A stretch of DNA of 64,000 nt from Clostridia bacterium (GCA_029239755.1 JARBUI010000002.1:310001-374000); one strand, 5' to 3'. Counted from the stretch's first letter, positions 1-8,226 are shown. The notes: generated by a model not told the origin, from the letters alone. A program made the numbers and translations.

Positions 1-257
1 ACGATAGTATTTTTAAAGTAGAAGTGAATACCCCTAGTTGTATATAACTTGCTGCAACTAATACCCAGGTCGTCAACTATCTTTTCCAAGGTCTTTGCTT
101 GCTGCATGTCGTCAATATCAACCATGATATAAGCGTCATCTAATACGCCGCCGTACTCATGTAGGTGCTGCACTTCTTCCAGTGAATAGAACCCGTTGCG
201 TCCCCTTACTCTCTCGGTTGGTCTTTTATTATTAGTTGGTATGTATCCCTTAAACAC
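1..257 (-). CDS. Phage DNA primase/polymerase (prim-pol type), 5' part only
   Basis: The reading frame is open to the left edge of the window, so only about 85 N-terminal residues are visible. The start is a GTG at 257 preceded by a GAGGGG ribosome binding site. The protein begins VFKGYIPTNNKRP and contains a D-D motif (MVDIDDM) followed by TTRGIHFYF, the pattern of bifunctional primase-polymerase N-terminal domains, where the acidic pair binds metal. It is the last visible gene of a leftward phage replication operon, which supports a role in priming element DNA. The assignment rests on the N-terminus only; any C-terminal helicase domain lies outside the window. Confidence 0.65.
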   Translation of the reverse strand, partial: MFKGYIPTNNKRPTERVRGRNGFYSLEEVQHLHEYGGVLDDAYIMVDIDDMQQAKTLEKIVDDLGISCSKLYTTRGIHFYFKNTI

Positions 258-270
258 GGTTTAACCCCTC

Positions 271-465
271 TCATTGCTCGTTTAGTTTGATTAATCTATC
301 AAGGTATATTGCAGCCTTTTTTAAGTCCTCTATACCGTTTTTATACTTGTACCTAGTCACATATTTAATGACATTCCCCTCAATGAACCCCATTTCGTGA
401 CTTGTAATGTAGTCAAGGCACTCAATACCCTTGGTATAATATGTTGGGTGATTAATTTCCGCCAT
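271..465 (-). CDS. DUF3310 family phage protein
   Basis: A 64-residue protein starting MAEINHPTYY. The pattern HPxYY..G.EC.DYI, then a G.VIKY..RY..K and a D.KKA..YLDRLI tail, is the signature of DUF3310 proteins, which are common in phage nucleotide-metabolism and replication regions. Their biochemical function is not established. The frame extends further upstream, but I chose the ATG at 465 because the homologous region begins there. It overlaps the preceding gene by 14 bases, as is usual in this tightly packed operon. Confidence 0.7.
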   Translation of the reverse strand: MAEINHPTYYTKGIECLDYITSHEMGFIEGNVIKYVTRYKYKNGIEDLKKAAIYLDRLIKLNEQ

Positions 466-694
466 TTTGACCACCGATATTAATACTTTTCTTGATTTCG
501 TCATGTTTGCTCTGTAACTTTGTTAATTCAGTAGCTTCTTCGCTAATTTTTTTAATTAAGTCTTTTTTACTGTCTATAGTCTCTTGAATTTCCTGGTTTA
601 TGCTGTCTAACAGTTCCACCAGGTATTTTAATAAATTGATGATGGTATCGGACTTTTTAAAGATGTCCTTTGTCCATAACTTGAATTTAAACAT
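452..694 (-). CDS. Small hypothetical phage protein with a coiled coil
   Basis: An 80-residue protein that I do not recognise. The N-terminus (MFKFKLWTKDIFKK) is basic and aromatic. Residues about 20-70 are rich in K, E, I and L in heptad-like spacing, which suggests a coiled coil and self-association. The ATG at 694 follows a GGGGGAAAG ribosome binding site. It lies between the ThyX-like gene and the DUF3310 gene in the same leftward operon and overlaps the latter. No function is proposed. Confidence 0.5.
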   Translation of the reverse strand: MFKFKLWTKDIFKKSDTIINLLKYLVELLDSINQEIQETIDSKKDLIKKISEEATELTKLQSKHDEIKKSINIGGQNGGN

Positions 695-714
695 TATTCT
701 TTCCCCCTATATAA

Positions 715-1278
715 TCAATGTCCATTTATGCCGCTGCGGTACGCTTTGAGCTGTTCTTTATATAGCTGCGATTGTTCATACCCGCATGTCTTAAATTCGG
801 GGCAAAATCCCCTATAGATACATTCCGCAACACATACCGACGCAATAACCGGCTCATACTCGGCAACCTTATCTAGTACCTTGCGCCATGCTTCGCGTGT
901 TTCCGGTGCTGCCTGGGTGCAAAGACGTTTTCTTGATATATTGATTAATGCCTGGGCGTTCGCGTCAATCTCATGGATAACTGGGGCATCCTGACTCTTG
1001 TATTTCCTGTCAACTCCTGTTCTATCAGTACGCTGCGTACCTACAAAGTGAACGATACCCAACCAATGACGGACTAAATGATTGCTAACCCAGTACGGCA
1101 AGTCTGACCAAATACCCTTTATAGTTATTTTTCTAATCGGACTATGTTCACACATTAAAACGCGACGTTTCCACTCGTCAGACGGTTCACCCTGCCCGAT
1201 GTCCTTGTTTATCGTGGTTCTGCAAGCGTCTGCAACCTCTCGCCATGTTCCCCCAACTCCTTTTATTCTAAATTGCAT
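715..1278 (-). CDS. ThyX-like (FAD-dependent thymidylate synthase family) phage protein
   Basis: A 187-residue protein resembling the ThyX-like proteins of Firmicute phages. Visible features are an early GGTWREVADA block, EHSPIRK near residue 47, and LVRHWLGIVHFVGTQRTDR near residue 68, where canonical ThyX has the RHRxxSxxxxSxRY motif. Only RH and the final R of that motif are clearly kept; its serines are missing. A C-terminal cluster (C..ECIYRGFCPEFKTCGY) contains several cysteines. True ThyX makes dTMP from dUMP with FAD; whether this divergent form is catalytic is uncertain. It overlaps the upstream small gene by 16 bases. Confidence 0.6.
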   Translation of the reverse strand: MQFRIKGVGGTWREVADACRTTINKDIGQGEPSDEWKRRVLMCEHSPIRKITIKGIWSDLPYWVSNHLVRHWLGIVHFVGTQRTDRTGVDRKYKSQDAPVIHEIDANAQALINISRKRLCTQAAPETREAWRKVLDKVAEYEPVIASVCVAECIYRGFCPEFKTCGYEQSQLYKEQLKAYRSGINGH

Positions 1279-1493
1279 TTGTTTAAATCCTTTTCAAGAG
1301 CCAAGGTGTCGCGTCTTATTTCTGACATAATAAATTTAATTTTTAATCTTAGCGAATAACTAGCGAACGTATTAAATTCATCATGTTCCGGCATACTCTC
1401 TAAGAGTTCCGCCAATGCTTTACAATTCGCATGGACGCGTAAAACTTTTGTGTTCATTTGTTGCTCGAACGTACTAACAATTTTTCTATTCAC
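1263..1493 (-). CDS. Small hypothetical phage protein, paralogue of the next gene upstream
   Basis: A 76-residue protein starting at a GTG (1493) with an AGGGGG site upstream. Its C-terminal half (LRLKIKFIMSEIRRDTLALE) closely resembles the C-terminal half of the neighbouring protein at 1507-1725 (LREQLRHVMKELRCDTFSLD). The two genes therefore look like a tandem duplication. It is predicted to be mainly helical. No known domain is recognised. Confidence 0.5.
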   Translation of the reverse strand: MNRKIVSTFEQQMNTKVLRVHANCKALAELLESMPEHDEFNTFASYSLRLKIKFIMSEIRRDTLALEKDLNKCNLE

Positions 1494-1506
1494 CTTTTAG
1501 TCCCCC

Positions 1507-1725
1507 TTATGCTTTTAGTTCTTTGTCTAGTGAAAATGTGTCACATCTTAATTCTTTCATTACATGCCTTAATTGCTCTCTCAACACTACTGCGTCGTCT
1601 GACTGTAAGTCTTTAATAGTCGTTATGCTGCAGATTAAGTCTTTCAACTCAATACAATTCGAAACAACACACTCTAAATCAATGTCAATCTTAGCTTCTC
1701 TTATACCCCTTGGCTTTCTAATCAT
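1507..1725 (-). CDS. Small hypothetical phage protein, paralogue of the gene downstream
   Basis: A 72-residue protein with an ATG at 1725 and an AGGAGAG site eight bases upstream. The basic N-terminus (MIRKPRGIREAK) is followed by a helical region that shares the pattern xMxELRxDTxxLxKEL with the product of 1263-1493. It sits three bases after the MazG-like gene. Function unknown. Confidence 0.5.
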   Translation of the reverse strand: MIRKPRGIREAKIDIDLECVVSNCIELKDLICSITTIKDLQSDDAVVLREQLRHVMKELRCDTFSLDKELKA

Positions 1726-1727
1726 GA

Positions 1728-2015
1728 TTAAATCTCTCCTCTTTTCATTTTTTCAGTTAATCGTTCTAACTTGTGGTGTATCTCCATATCAACAAAGAAG
1801 TCTAGGTCTAACATGCGCTTGATACTATGCAGCATGATTTCAACATCTGCAATTTCTTCCGCGATATGCGGTTTATTTGCAAACCCTCTAATACTCTTTG
1901 AAAGTGCAACAATTAATTCGCCCAGTTCCTCGATTGTTTGATTAATGCGTTGTCTTTCTCCATAGTGCTTTATAGCTCTGTCAATTATGTCATTATCTAG
2001 TAAAATGTTATCCAT
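1728..2015 (-). CDS. MazG-like nucleotide pyrophosphohydrolase
   Basis: A 95-residue all-helical protein. The motif EELGELIVAL followed by EEIADVEIML gives the ExxE...ExxD metal-binding arrangement of the MazG/all-alpha NTP-PPase superfamily. Such enzymes hydrolyse NTPs or dNTPs to the monophosphate plus pyrophosphate, and in phages they are thought to adjust nucleotide pools or alarmone signalling. Its ATG overlaps the polymerase stop codon (TAATG), which implies translational coupling. The length fits single-domain phage MazG proteins. Confidence 0.75.
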   Translation of the reverse strand: MDNILLDNDIIDRAIKHYGERQRINQTIEELGELIVALSKSIRGFANKPHIAEEIADVEIMLHSIKRMLDLDFFVDMEIHHKLERLTEKMKRGEI

Positions 2016-3700
2016 TACTTGCCCCCTATAAAGTCTTGTATCCTTTTATTTGCAATGCCTATATAATAGGTTTTGTCTAACTTACGCGGGACTTTCGCCC
2101 CTTTGATATTCTCGTTTAATATGAAGCACCGCGGCGGTGTGTTTGCGATTTTCTCCACCCGCTCGGAATTCTTCACCTTGAAAACACCCTGGTCATTATC
2201 TGAACGGCTTGCAAACACCCTCAAAACGCGCTCATTTAGTTTCGTGTTGCCATATAGTCCATATTGATATTTAGATGATACTTTAACGATTTTTTGAAAC
2301 TGTATTAGCTCATTACATTCATTGATTGTCTGCTCTACCGGAACCCCTTTAGTTAGGTTCTCAACAACCGCTTTATTAACTATTGGTAAATCATAGTCCA
2401 GGGGGTTCAGTTTCTTAACATATGCCCCCTTGGATTTATATTTCCCTTCCTGGTCTACAATGATATAGTTGTTAACGTCCTTTTGATATACACCCGCATA
2501 GAGGTCAAACTCTAATATCATACGGGTTCGGCTCTCCCACTCTCCGGCAACTGCCTTAATCGTCGGTAAATCGTCCATGCTCTCAATCCTTACAAGAATA
2601 CCGTCCGTGTTAGATTGGATTATCTGACAATGAGGTTCTAACTTCTCAATGAGGTCTAAAAGCATTAATTGACCATTGATACAAACGTTGTTTGCTTGCA
2701 GCGGGTCATATAGTGGGTTGTGCCTGTCTTTCATTGCCCCGTATGTTGCATTGAGTACGATTTTATACGGCTGTTGCATAGGGTTCTTTGCTGCCTTTAG
2801 CTCTAACCTGGATTTATATATCTCCTGGTATTTGTTCGGGTCTGATATGTTCCGGCTTGCGAACCCGTATTCTATCATCAATGATGGGTAGAAGCTCGCA
2901 ACGTCCATATTTACAAAGATACCTTTACCGCCATACTTGGAAACAGCACCATGTAAGCCGCCCCAGGCGAACACATGAGGAACGCCCGCAACGTCTATTT
3001 CTAGCTTGCTATCATAGTCCAGGTTTAACGGGTTCTCGTACCATTCCATAATACTGCGGTACTTGTTTAATCTGATTGTGTCTGCAATCGTGATATTAAA
3101 CTCGTCGTTGTGTGCTTTACTACTCGCCCCCAAGATTTTGGCGGATAATTGCGCCTTTGTCTTGGTGACAAATGCAAGGGGTAACTTGAACGCCTTTAAT
3201 AGTGACAACTGGCTTTCAAACTCCTGGGCGGTTGCTTCAAACACCTTGATAGTCTGCTCGACGTCATGTTTACAATATTGAATGACTTCTTGCAGCTCTG
3301 CAGCGGTTAACTTTCGGTCAATGTCAAAAGGAACGCTTGTTTCCTTGATACTCTCACCCATGAACCCCTCTAATTGCTTTAAACCGTGGAATGAGTTCAT
3401 CACGTCATAGTTGAATAGCTGAATACCTCTAATTAATGATGAAAATGTTGCCCCGTGCTGCCCCTGGTTGATAATATGGTCATTCATCTTGTAAGGCTCT
3501 AACCCCGCTATGATACATTTTAAAATAAACTGGTCATAGTGCCGTGAATTGTACCCTATCCAAATGTTATCCTTGTTCTTTGTATAGAAGTCATACAAGG
3601 CGTCTGTATCGTTGCATATTACCGTCACGCGGTTATTTAATGCGTTCTTGATAACAACTAACCAATCATATTTAAAAACCTCAAAGTCATAAAAAAGCAT
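2015..3700 (-). CDS. Compact family-B-like DNA polymerase with 3'-5' exonuclease motifs
   Basis: A 561-residue replicative polymerase. The exonuclease motifs are visible as D5/E7 (FYDFEVFK), GYNSRHYD at 49-56 and YCKHD at 142-146. The polymerase motifs are A (MDVASFYPSL, from D266), B (KIVLNATYG, 313-321) and C (SNTDGI, 363-367). Motifs A and B are typical of family B. In motif C the first aspartate of the usual DTD is asparagine (N364-T-D366). The protein is much shorter than cellular family-B enzymes. It lies between the MazG and DUF669 genes and most likely copies the element genome. Confidence 0.8.
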   Translation of the reverse strand: MLFYDFEVFKYDWLVVIKNALNNRVTVICNDTDALYDFYTKNKDNIWIGYNSRHYDQFILKCIIAGLEPYKMNDHIINQGQHGATFSSLIRGIQLFNYDVMNSFHGLKQLEGFMGESIKETSVPFDIDRKLTAAELQEVIQYCKHDVEQTIKVFEATAQEFESQLSLLKAFKLPLAFVTKTKAQLSAKILGASSKAHNDEFNITIADTIRLNKYRSIMEWYENPLNLDYDSKLEIDVAGVPHVFAWGGLHGAVSKYGGKGIFVNMDVASFYPSLMIEYGFASRNISDPNKYQEIYKSRLELKAAKNPMQQPYKIVLNATYGAMKDRHNPLYDPLQANNVCINGQLMLLDLIEKLEPHCQIIQSNTDGILVRIESMDDLPTIKAVAGEWESRTRMILEFDLYAGVYQKDVNNYIIVDQEGKYKSKGAYVKKLNPLDYDLPIVNKAVVENLTKGVPVEQTINECNELIQFQKIVKVSSKYQYGLYGNTKLNERVLRVFASRSDNDQGVFKVKNSERVEKIANTPPRCFILNENIKGAKVPRKLDKTYYIGIANKRIQDFIGGK

Positions 3701-3718
3701 GTCTTACCCCTCTAGTTC

Positions 3719-4138
3719 TTAGATGTTAAAAACGTCTGCAATAACAATAGTGTCTTTTGCGTTTGGTGTGTACTTCACTAGATACTCATGTTTATATGGC
3801 AATTCTTCAAACATGGCATTAACTAGCTGCGTATAAGCGTCTAGACTCTTTGCTGTTACCGGTTGGTCACTCTTTAAACTTCTTAACATTTCATTAGCCT
3901 TGTGAAGTCCGAACGCGTTCGTCAACACCTGGTTAAAGAAAAGCTTGTTGTTTGCATAATCACCGTCAAGGATTGTGAACCATATTGACAACATGTCCGA
4001 TCCTTTTTTACTTTTCTTAATCTCCATTTTTTCAATCGCGGCTTCATACTCTCCGGCGGGCACTTCTCTAAACTCCCCAGTTCCACCCCCGTTTTCTGCT
4101 ATCTCTTGCGCTTCTTGCATTAGTGCTTCAAAATCCAT
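3719..4138 (-). CDS. DUF669 family protein, probable single-stranded DNA-binding protein
   Basis: A 139-residue protein whose central part (EVPAGEYEAAIEKMEIKKSK, then ML.IWFTILDGDYANNKLFFNQVL) matches DUF669, a family found beside phage polymerases and Sak4-type recombinases and thought to bind single-stranded DNA. The N-terminus is acidic. The ATG at 4138 has a GAGGG site. Its place between the nuclease-ATPase and the polymerase supports a replication or recombination role. Confidence 0.7.
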   Translation of the reverse strand: MDFEALMQEAQEIAENGGGTGEFREVPAGEYEAAIEKMEIKKSKKGSDMLSIWFTILDGDYANNKLFFNQVLTNAFGLHKANEMLRSLKSDQPVTAKSLDAYTQLVNAMFEELPYKHEYLVKYTPNAKDTIVIADVFNI

Positions 4139-4165
4139 AATTTAAACCCTCACTTTTTATTATTT

Positions 4166-5749
4166 TTATTGTTCTGCAGCTCTACGTCTTTTCGGTGTTG
4201 CTTTTTGTTCTTCTTGCGGTTCTTTTGTGTCTTCCGGCGCAACATTCGGACGCGAAGAAGTGTTTTGCACGGTCATTGTAGGCGGTGTATAGTTTACGTT
4301 AATGTCCGCTTTTTCAATGGCTGCTGCAAGTGCTCTTGTGTCTAGTGGTATTTCATCAACCCCAAAGTTAAACCTTGACCCGCCGAAAATGTACGGACTG
4401 GCTTTAAACTTCATCTTTCTATCGTTGCCGTTGGCTTCTACAAGAACGGTCATGTCAACTATTCCGGCAATAACCTCGGCAAAGGCTTCTTTAAGGTTCG
4501 GTCTATAAGTTGTATACTTAGCCGCACCCCTGGTCACCTCACCCGTAGCAAGTTTGGATATTAATATAATTCTATACCCGATATTTTTAAGGCGTTTCAT
4601 GGTGCTTAAAAATTCAAGCCTTATCATGTCATACCCTTTACCATATCCCCCGTCTTGCTCATGTTCCCAACCATTTTTGTCATACATGTATAGACGGCAA
4701 TGTTCAAGCATATCCTCAACCAAGTCCACACATACATTTTTAAAGTCTGTCGGGTTAGTTTCAAGCTCTGCAATGACGTCTTTGAACACTTCCCAGGCGT
4801 ATTTTCTTTTAGGCTCTTTTCGCCCCTCTTTAAGAATTTCATCTTTAATTCTAATCACTGGACTTGTGATTGCGTCGGTGTTCCCGTCCGTGTTTAGCAT
4901 TAAAGTATCGTCTAACTGGTCAACAAACGTTGTTTTTCCAGTATATGACGCCCCATAAACCCACATATCCGGATTGCGGTCAATTTCAATAGTTCTTCGC
5001 TCGTTTTTTGGTATTACCATGTAGTTTTCCCCTTTCTGACAATAACTTTTGAACTTGCACCAATCACATAATTTACTAGGATTCTTTTCAAACACCGTTG
5101 TATTATATATCTTGATACATATACGAAACGCGTCTGCTACTTTCTGCGGGTCGTATTCTATGTATTCAATAGTTGGCTGCAGCTCTGCAAGTACGCTTTT
5201 AAGTCTTAGCCTAAATTCTTCTAGGCTCTCCGTTTTCTTCTGCCTTATAAATGTCTTAGGCACAAAGATAAACGCCATTTTGCGAACCTCAAACCCCAGT
5301 TTTTCAAGATAGTATTTATATATGTGTAGCTGCATGGATTTTAGATAATAGTCCACATTGTTACTATACTTGAAGTCGTACAAATCGACGCTGCCGTCTG
5401 CATTATACGCGATTAAATCCGCCGTACCCTCAAACCCGTCTATGTTAAACTTGATTTCATGTTTAAAGTCAACATAATCAAAACTATCAACAAGGTCTAA
5501 CACCTTGGGAACCAGGTTTTCAAGTTTAATCGCTTCATTAATCTGTAAATCTGTAATGACCCTATATTGGTTGAAATACAATTCAAGTGCCTGTTTTACG
5601 TCCCCAGTTTCACAACCATAGTGTAACACCGTCCCGATTATTAGCGGGTTTTGTGCGTCCCCTGTTGGGTAGGTATCAAGTTCTTGATTATATTCAAGGT
5701 CATAGTTAAAGGGGCATTTCTCAAACGTGCCTATTGCACTTTGTCGCAT
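4166..5749 (-). CDS. Fusion of Cas4/RecB-like nuclease and Sak4-like P-loop ATPase
   Basis: A 527-residue two-domain protein. Residues 1-240 are a PD-(D/E)xK nuclease of the Cas4/RecB type: SAIGTFEKCPF at the start, H43, D111 and DFK at 125-127 as active-site candidates, and C12 with C228, C231 and C237 as a likely iron-sulfur cluster. Residues about 245-480 are a RecA-like ATPase with Walker A GASYTGKTT (266-274) and a hydrophobic-D Walker B (VCVDLVEDM). The C-terminus is a proline- and lysine-rich tail. Phages usually encode these as separate genes. An internal ATG at codon 244 with a purine-rich upstream (AAAGGGGAAAAC) could also yield the ATPase alone. Confidence 0.75.
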   Translation of the reverse strand: MRQSAIGTFEKCPFNYDLEYNQELDTYPTGDAQNPLIIGTVLHYGCETGDVKQALELYFNQYRVITDLQINEAIKLENLVPKVLDLVDSFDYVDFKHEIKFNIDGFEGTADLIAYNADGSVDLYDFKYSNNVDYYLKSMQLHIYKYYLEKLGFEVRKMAFIFVPKTFIRQKKTESLEEFRLRLKSVLAELQPTIEYIEYDPQKVADAFRICIKIYNTTVFEKNPSKLCDWCKFKSYCQKGENYMVIPKNERRTIEIDRNPDMWVYGASYTGKTTFVDQLDDTLMLNTDGNTDAITSPVIRIKDEILKEGRKEPKRKYAWEVFKDVIAELETNPTDFKNVCVDLVEDMLEHCRLYMYDKNGWEHEQDGGYGKGYDMIRLEFLSTMKRLKNIGYRIILISKLATGEVTRGAAKYTTYRPNLKEAFAEVIAGIVDMTVLVEANGNDRKMKFKASPYIFGGSRFNFGVDEIPLDTRALAAAIEKADINVNYTPPTMTVQNTSSRPNVAPEDTKEPQEEQKATPKRRRAAEQ

Positions 5750-5759
5750 TGTATCCCCT

Positions 5760-5966
5760 CTATTCTGCTATCAATATTTTATGCAAATCAATCCCCAGTA
5801 CGTCCATATATGCCCCCAGTGTATCCAGTGTAACATTTGCCCCGCTCTCCATACGCTTTACATTGCTATATGGTGCGCCTATGGCTTTAGCCATCTTATA
5901 GACGTTAATCCCCTGTTGTATTCTAATTTTCTTTAAGTCCGATAAAAACCCCACTCTATTGAACAC
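5760..5966 (-). CDS. Small XRE-family helix-turn-helix protein
   Basis: A 68-residue protein consisting of one Cro/C1-type helix-turn-helix: LKKIRIQQGINVYKMAKAIGAPYSNVKRMESGANVT.. covers helices 1 to 4. It overlaps the end of the VRR-NUC gene by 11 bases and precedes the nuclease-ATPase gene. A protein this small inside a replication operon may act as a local repressor or Cro-type regulator. No target is visible. Confidence 0.65.
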   Translation of the reverse strand: MFNRVGFLSDLKKIRIQQGINVYKMAKAIGAPYSNVKRMESGANVTLDTLGAYMDVLGIDLHKILIAE

Positions 5967-6261
5967 TATGAACCCCCGTAAATTCTTCTAGTTTAGCTTT
6001 AAACGTTTCAAAATCTTTGGGGTATAGTATGACCGCCATGCCCCCCGCGCCGTTTATCATTTTAATCTCTCTAAGCTGCAGCGGTGACGGTTTCCCCTTT
6101 TCTGCCTTGACTTCAATGGCTATAAAATAACCATTGATACATGCCAATATGTCCGGTATTCCCGCCTGTTGTAATCCCCCTCCCCATATTTTGTAATGGT
6201 AGGAGTTCGGCAACGTGCTTAAATACCTTTTGATTTTGTTCTCAAATAGTTTTTCTCTCAT
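5956..6261 (-). CDS. VRR-NUC domain nuclease
   Basis: A 101-residue protein beginning MREKLFENKIKRYL. The block GGGLQQAGIPDILACINGYF followed by IAIEVKAEKGKPSPLQ is the catalytic core of the VRR-NUC family (PD...ExK). These stand-alone phage nucleases are Holliday-junction-resolvase-like. Its start overlaps the preceding gene by four bases. In phages it commonly accompanies an SNF2-type helicase, as here. Confidence 0.85.
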   Translation of the reverse strand: MREKLFENKIKRYLSTLPNSYHYKIWGGGLQQAGIPDILACINGYFIAIEVKAEKGKPSPLQLREIKMINGAGGMAVILYPKDFETFKAKLEEFTGVHSVQ

Positions 6262-6611
6262 ACAAGTATCAACTCGTTTATCTTACCGTAACCGTTAATA
6301 CTCTTTAATTGCTTCATGCTGTTGCTGAATATGAATATATTGCCATCAATAACAACCGCTGCATTATAATCCATTTGACCCGTGATAAAGCACGGAATAG
6401 GCATAATATAAATGTCGTCCTGGGTGAATTTCCCCTCATTGTTTAACATGTCGTGTAAAAATCCCACCAACGCCCCTATACTGTTGTCAACGGACAACGT
6501 GTCATATTGTCCCAATGCCTTTGTTTTAAACTCATTCAATGATGTTAACCCTAGCATTGTTTTAGGCTGCTTGCATTTAATACAATACGTGTACGTCTTA
6601 GCCTTAAACAC
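6258..6611 (-). CDS. Hypothetical phage protein
   Basis: About 117 residues from a GTG at 6611, chosen because GGGGG lies about eight bases upstream; the frame stays open 24 bases further. The N-terminus has one CxxC (YCIKCKQPK), and the middle is hydrophobic and mixed (DIYIMPIPCFITGQMDYNAA). It overlaps the helicase stop and the VRR-NUC start, so the three genes are probably translated together. I recognise no domain. Confidence 0.5.
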   Translation of the reverse strand: MFKAKTYTYCIKCKQPKTMLGLTSLNEFKTKALGQYDTLSVDNSIGALVGFLHDMLNNEGKFTQDDIYIMPIPCFITGQMDYNAAVVIDGNIFIFSNSMKQLKSINGYGKINELILV

Positions 6612-7863
6612 TCCTTTGACCCCCTCGCTTCTCAAATAGTTTTTCTGTGTAATCTTGGCGACTCTCCAAGGTCTTTAAAATATCCTGTTCGATTGATTGC
6701 TCAACGATTAAGAAATAATAAAAACATGTCTTAGATTGCCCCATCCGGTGAATACGCTTCTTGCTCTGCTCGAATAATTCCGACGATAGCGGCAAAGTAA
6801 AATATACTAGATGGTTGGCTTTTTGGAGATTTAACCCCATTGCCCCCGCCTGGTACTGTACCAATGTGACACTATCGTTTTCACTATTGTATGCTGCAAG
6901 GTCATTCACCGCACCATTAACCACGCTCACCGGTTTATGAAGTGTTTTGCATATACTTTTTATCGCGTCTAGCTCTGACGTAAAGTTGTAAAAAATAATA
7001 ACCCTGTCGTTTGTGCTCTCTAATAGCTCTGTAAGTTTGTCCAGTTTATTTTCATTGTACTGTCCGCATAGCTGCCGCAGATATAACATATATGTTAGGG
7101 TTCTGTTTCCTACCAATTCAACCCCGTCAATAGTGATTAACTTGTCTTTCTTGAACCTGTTGTATTGCTGCGTGTTCTTTACGCTCAATAGATTTATAAC
7201 TTGTTCCGGCAATGTCAAAACGTCCTCGGATTTCATAAACACCGCGCCGTATTTTGCAAGCTGCCGTTTCAAGTGGTTCACATTTTTATAACCGACGATT
7301 TTTTCCATCTTAAACCCGCCTATGTCTATCATATGGGTTTTGATGTAGTTCTCATAAAACGCCTTTTTTGTAATCGTCCAACCCAAAAGGCGGCATTGAC
7401 TATATAATTCCTCATACTTTCCACCCGTGGGCGTTCCGCTTAAAAGAACAACGTTGTCGGGTTTAAGTCTTAGGACGAACTTTCCACGTTTAGAACGCTC
7501 GTTTTTTATATAGCTGCTTTCATCAAGCATTAAGGTATAGTTTTTTAATTTTAATAGTTCGGGTCTGCGCCACGCTGTTTCATAGTTCACAATGAGCACG
7601 GAACGGGGTTCTAATGGCTTCTTTTGCGGCTTGGTATAGTCTACAATGTTATAGTCATAGAACGTTTTAAAATGCTCTTTCCAGTCCTCTATTTTGGACT
7701 TTTGACATATTAGTAAATTATACGGTGCTGCAAGATCTTTCATCTTTTCCGACCCTACGAACGTTTTTCCAAGTCCCATGTCTAAGTAATAGGCGACACG
7801 GTTTTTATCCTTGGTTTCTTTGATTGCCGTTACCTGGTGCGGCTGCAGCTTAACTTTTGACAT
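6604..7863 (-). CDS. SNF2-type phage DNA helicase
   Basis: A 419-residue superfamily 2 helicase. Motif I is DMGLGKT (near residue 29), motif II LDESSY in place of DEAH, motif III LLSGTPTGG, and motif VI QKRIHRMGQ near the C-terminus. Its length equals that of the minimal SNF2 core found in Firmicute phages. It is likely a DNA translocase that works with the VRR-NUC nuclease and the polymerase encoded just downstream. The start overlaps the upstream small membrane-protein gene by 14 bases. Confidence 0.85.
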   Translation of the reverse strand: MSKVKLQPHQVTAIKETKDKNRVAYYLDMGLGKTFVGSEKMKDLAAPYNLLICQKSKIEDWKEHFKTFYDYNIVDYTKPQKKPLEPRSVLIVNYETAWRRPELLKLKNYTLMLDESSYIKNERSKRGKFVLRLKPDNVVLLSGTPTGGKYEELYSQCRLLGWTITKKAFYENYIKTHMIDIGGFKMEKIVGYKNVNHLKRQLAKYGAVFMKSEDVLTLPEQVINLLSVKNTQQYNRFKKDKLITIDGVELVGNRTLTYMLYLRQLCGQYNENKLDKLTELLESTNDRVIIFYNFTSELDAIKSICKTLHKPVSVVNGAVNDLAAYNSENDSVTLVQYQAGAMGLNLQKANHLVYFTLPLSSELFEQSKKRIHRMGQSKTCFYYFLIVEQSIEQDILKTLESRQDYTEKLFEKRGGQRSV

Positions 7864-7999
7864 ATCCTAAGTGCTGCTTAATGTCCGCTAATCCGTCCCC
7901 AAGCTCTTTGAGTAATTTATCATACTCTTTAACCTGGTTTTTCATGATTAGCCACATGGACAACATACCGACCAAATAACCCATGATATACGGAAACAT
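7850..7999 (-). CDS. Small single-span membrane protein
   Basis: A 49-residue frame starting MFPYIMGYLVGMLSMWLIM, an N-terminal membrane segment, followed by a charged tail (KNQVKEYDKLLKELGD..). Its ATG overlaps the stop of the upstream regulator (TAATG), and its end overlaps the helicase start by 14 bases. The same operon logic holds throughout this region, which supports it as real. Function unknown. Confidence 0.6.
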   Translation of the reverse strand: MFPYIMGYLVGMLSMWLIMKNQVKEYDKLLKELGDGLADIKQHLGYVKS

Positions 8000-8226
8000 T
8001 ACACCCCACCCATTAGGAAAAATATGGTCTGTGGTTCTTCAATCTTCAAAACTCTAATCAGTCCATTTACTTCCCTTATCGTGAAATTTCCATCTTCTAA
8101 TTTGCTGCGTAATGTCTTTGCTGCAATCCCTAGATAATCGGCAACCCCCTTGATGGTTAGGTCGTTTAACTTGATGTATTTCCGTATAATACACCCGCTA
8201 TTCGTTGTGATTTTACATGATGTCAT
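7999..8226 (-). CDS. Phage helix-turn-helix regulator, first gene of the leftward operon
   Basis: A 75-residue protein. Residues about 20-55 (LNDLTIKGVADYLGIAAKTLRSKLEDGNFTI) form a helix-turn-helix of the type found in small phage regulators. It is the first gene of the leftward replication operon and is divergent from the repressor-like gene at 8437, the position of a Cro- or Cox-like protein in lysogeny modules. Confidence 0.65.
   Translation of the reverse strand: MTSCKITTNSGCIIRKYIKLNDLTIKGVADYLGIAAKTLRSKLEDGNFTIREVNGLIRVLKIEEPQTIFFLMGGV

Noticed and set aside
1082..1330. A plus-strand frame opposite the ThyX-like gene
   Set aside because: It is antisense to a well-supported operon, with no ribosome site or similarity.
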